A DNA stretch of 64,000 nucleotides from Streptomyces sp. NBC_01116 (lineage in GTDB: Bacteria; Actinomycetota; Actinomycetes; Streptomycetales; Streptomycetaceae). Shown here piece by piece: positions 62,967-64,000 of the stretch (the stretch's first letter is position 1; every line of letters begins with the position of its first letter). The translations under genes were made by a program, and so were the position numbers. A model generated the notes under the pieces. That model was not told the origin of the DNA, ran no database searches, and saw only the letters and a list, made by a program, of their open reading frames with translations. The stretch lies in NCBI RefSeq assembly GCF_041435495.1, contig NZ_CP108644.1, positions 2,356,001 to 2,420,000 of the forward strand, in the 5' to 3' direction.

Positions 62967-63626
62967 TCACCCCGCCAGCTCCCACACCAGCAGCTCCGCG
63001 GGCCCCGCCACGGCGACCGCCTCCAGCCCCTCCGCTCCGGTGATCCGGGCGGCGTCGCCGGGGCCCAGTTCCGCGTCGGCCAGGGCGACCCGCCCCCGCA
63101 CCACGTGGACGTAGGCGCGCGCCGCGTCCGGGACCGCCGTGCGCTCGCCCCCGCTCAGGCGGCGGGCATGGAGCATCGCGCCCGCGCCGGGCAGGGCGTA
63201 CGGAGTGGAGTCGGCGATGCCGGGGACCACCGTGTACGAGGGTTCGCCGCCCGGCTCCAGGGGGGCCAGCCACATCTGGAGGAAGGTCAACGGGTCGGCG
63301 CCGTCGTTGCGTTCGACGTGGCGGACGCCGGAGGCGGCGCTCAGGTGGGCCACGTCCCCGGCGCGGACGACGGTGGAGTGGCCGGCCGAGTCGCGGTGGG
63401 TCAGCTCGCCCTCGACGACCCAGGTGACGATCTCCGTATGGCTGTGCGCGTGCTCCTCGAAGCCCGCACCGGGGGCGAGGCGTTCCTCGTTGCAGGCCAG
63501 GATCGGGCCGAAGCGGAGGTTGTCCGGGTCGTAGTGGGGACCGAAGGAGAGGGCGTGCCGGGTGACGATCCCGGCGGCCTCGTCCCCGCCCCGGTAGCGG
63601 TCATCGGACCGGTGCACGGAAATCAC
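62967..63626 (-). CDS. pirin-like bicupin protein, 219 aa
   Basis: GTG 63626 (VISVHRSDDRYRGG). The first cupin has the pirin metal motif FEEHAHSHTEIVTWVVEGEL, plus THRDSAGHSTVVRAGDVAHL. A second, degenerate cupin follows in the C-terminal 100 residues (VVRGRVALADAELGPGDAAR). Iron-binding pirins have quercetinase or regulatory roles; the function here is not known. Divergent from fasR across about 140 bases. Confidence 0.88.
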   Translation of the reverse strand: MISVHRSDDRYRGGDEAAGIVTRHALSFGPHYDPDNLRFGPILACNEERLAPGAGFEEHAHSHTEIVTWVVEGELTHRDSAGHSTVVRAGDVAHLSAASGVRHVERNDGADPLTFLQMWLAPLEPGGEPSYTVVPGIADSTPYALPGAGAMLHARRLSGGERTAVPDAARAYVHVVRGRVALADAELGPGDAARITGAEGLEAVAVAGPAELLVWELAG

Positions 63627-63767
63627 CCGGCCACGGTAGCCCGGAGACGCCCCGTCGTACCGCCGCGGAAGCGGAACAGTTGCGTCAGGTGTTCGTCTAC
63701 CCGCCGGTACGGTGCACCGTCGCCCCGGCCCACCGAACCACCGGCCCGATAAGGCAGTCTTGTCCTC

Positions 63768-64000
63768 GTGCCCCGACCCGATCCTGAGCTGCCCCCCGCC
63801 CACGACGCCCACCTGCACGCCGCGACCCTGAAACGGCTGGAGCAGTCCTCCGGCCGACTGGCCGCGAACGCGATTGCCCGCATGGACGAATCGCTGCCGT
63901 GGTACCGGGCGATGCCTCCGGAGAACCGGTCCTGGATCGGCCTGGTCGCCCAGGCCGGCATCGCCGCGTTCACCGAGTGGTTCCGGCATCCCGAGACCCC
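63768..64000 (+). CDS. fasR: FasR-like PucR family regulator (N-terminus only)
   Basis: GTG 63768. The visible 77 residues include LKRLEQSSGRLAANAIARMD, ESLPWYRAMPPENRSWIGLV and AQAGIAAFTEWFRHPETP, which I recognise as the N-terminus of the PucR-family activator FasR (annotated in Streptomyces upstream of the fabD-fabH-acpP-fabF fatty acid synthesis genes). The C-terminal HTH lies beyond the window. Confidence 0.85.
   Translation, partial: MPRPDPELPPAHDAHLHAATLKRLEQSSGRLAANAIARMDESLPWYRAMPPENRSWIGLVAQAGIAAFTEWFRHPET

Overview
This window is chromosomal DNA from a Streptomyces or close relative. Base composition is very GC-rich with strong third-position G/C, GTG starts are frequent, and several families are typical of the genus: TerD paralogues, XRE/DUF397/ATP-binding triplets, an LAxTG-anchored surface protein, DUF3052, and a PucR-type FasR at the right edge. 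Gene order around aceE, the peroxiredoxin and the TerD genes resembles, from memory, the conserved Streptomyces core.

Layout. 1-4 kb: small housekeeping and hypothetical genes (phosphatase, IMPase-like, GNAT, NTF2-like). 4.1-6.5 kb: a decayed insertion bounded by an intact tRNA-Val(UAC) and a second copy of that tRNA's 3' half. Inside are a membrane protein, a small partner and two truncated genes, with no integrase. 6.5-10.3 kb: DUF4097 lipoprotein, a coiled-coil protein, an FmdB zinc ribbon and an O-methyltransferase. 10.4-19.6 kb: a tellurium-resistance (Ter) locus with HAD phosphatase, PRTase-TRSP-StiP fusion, CitE/HpcH-like lyase, TerD with a YGYP tail, TerA-like protein, DUF475/TerC-like membrane protein and two TerD proteins. 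19.7-24.5 kb: peroxiredoxin, DUF3052, aceE (pyruvate dehydrogenase E1) and an I36 inhibitor-like protein. 24.7-42.8 kb: DHA2 efflux pump with divergent TetR, two paralogous alpha/beta hydrolases, DUF4429, a NarL-type and an OmpR-type two-component system, acyltransferase, MerR/aldo-keto reductase, SLC13 permease/glycerate kinase, a beta-lactamase-fold hydrolase and an ATP-binding protein.

42.8-57.7 kb is the most interesting part: an accessory island with two convergent giant YD/RHS-repeat proteins. Each ends in a short, different, hydrophobic tail, and each is followed within 25 bases by a tiny membrane protein, which is the layout of a toxin and its immunity protein. The island also carries a Cys-Gln thioester adhesin and gene fragments. 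It is bounded by two directly repeated copies (about 90% identical by eye) of an ATP-binding/XRE divergent promoter, with reciprocal gene truncations: the left copy keeps the ATPase and has lost the XRE gene, the right copy keeps XRE-DUF397 and has lost the ATPase.

57.7-64 kb returns to ordinary genes: XRE, DUF397, MFS, GNAT, DinB, a GDSL-hydrolase remnant, pirin and the start of fasR. All functions are inferred from reading the sequence. No database search was run.
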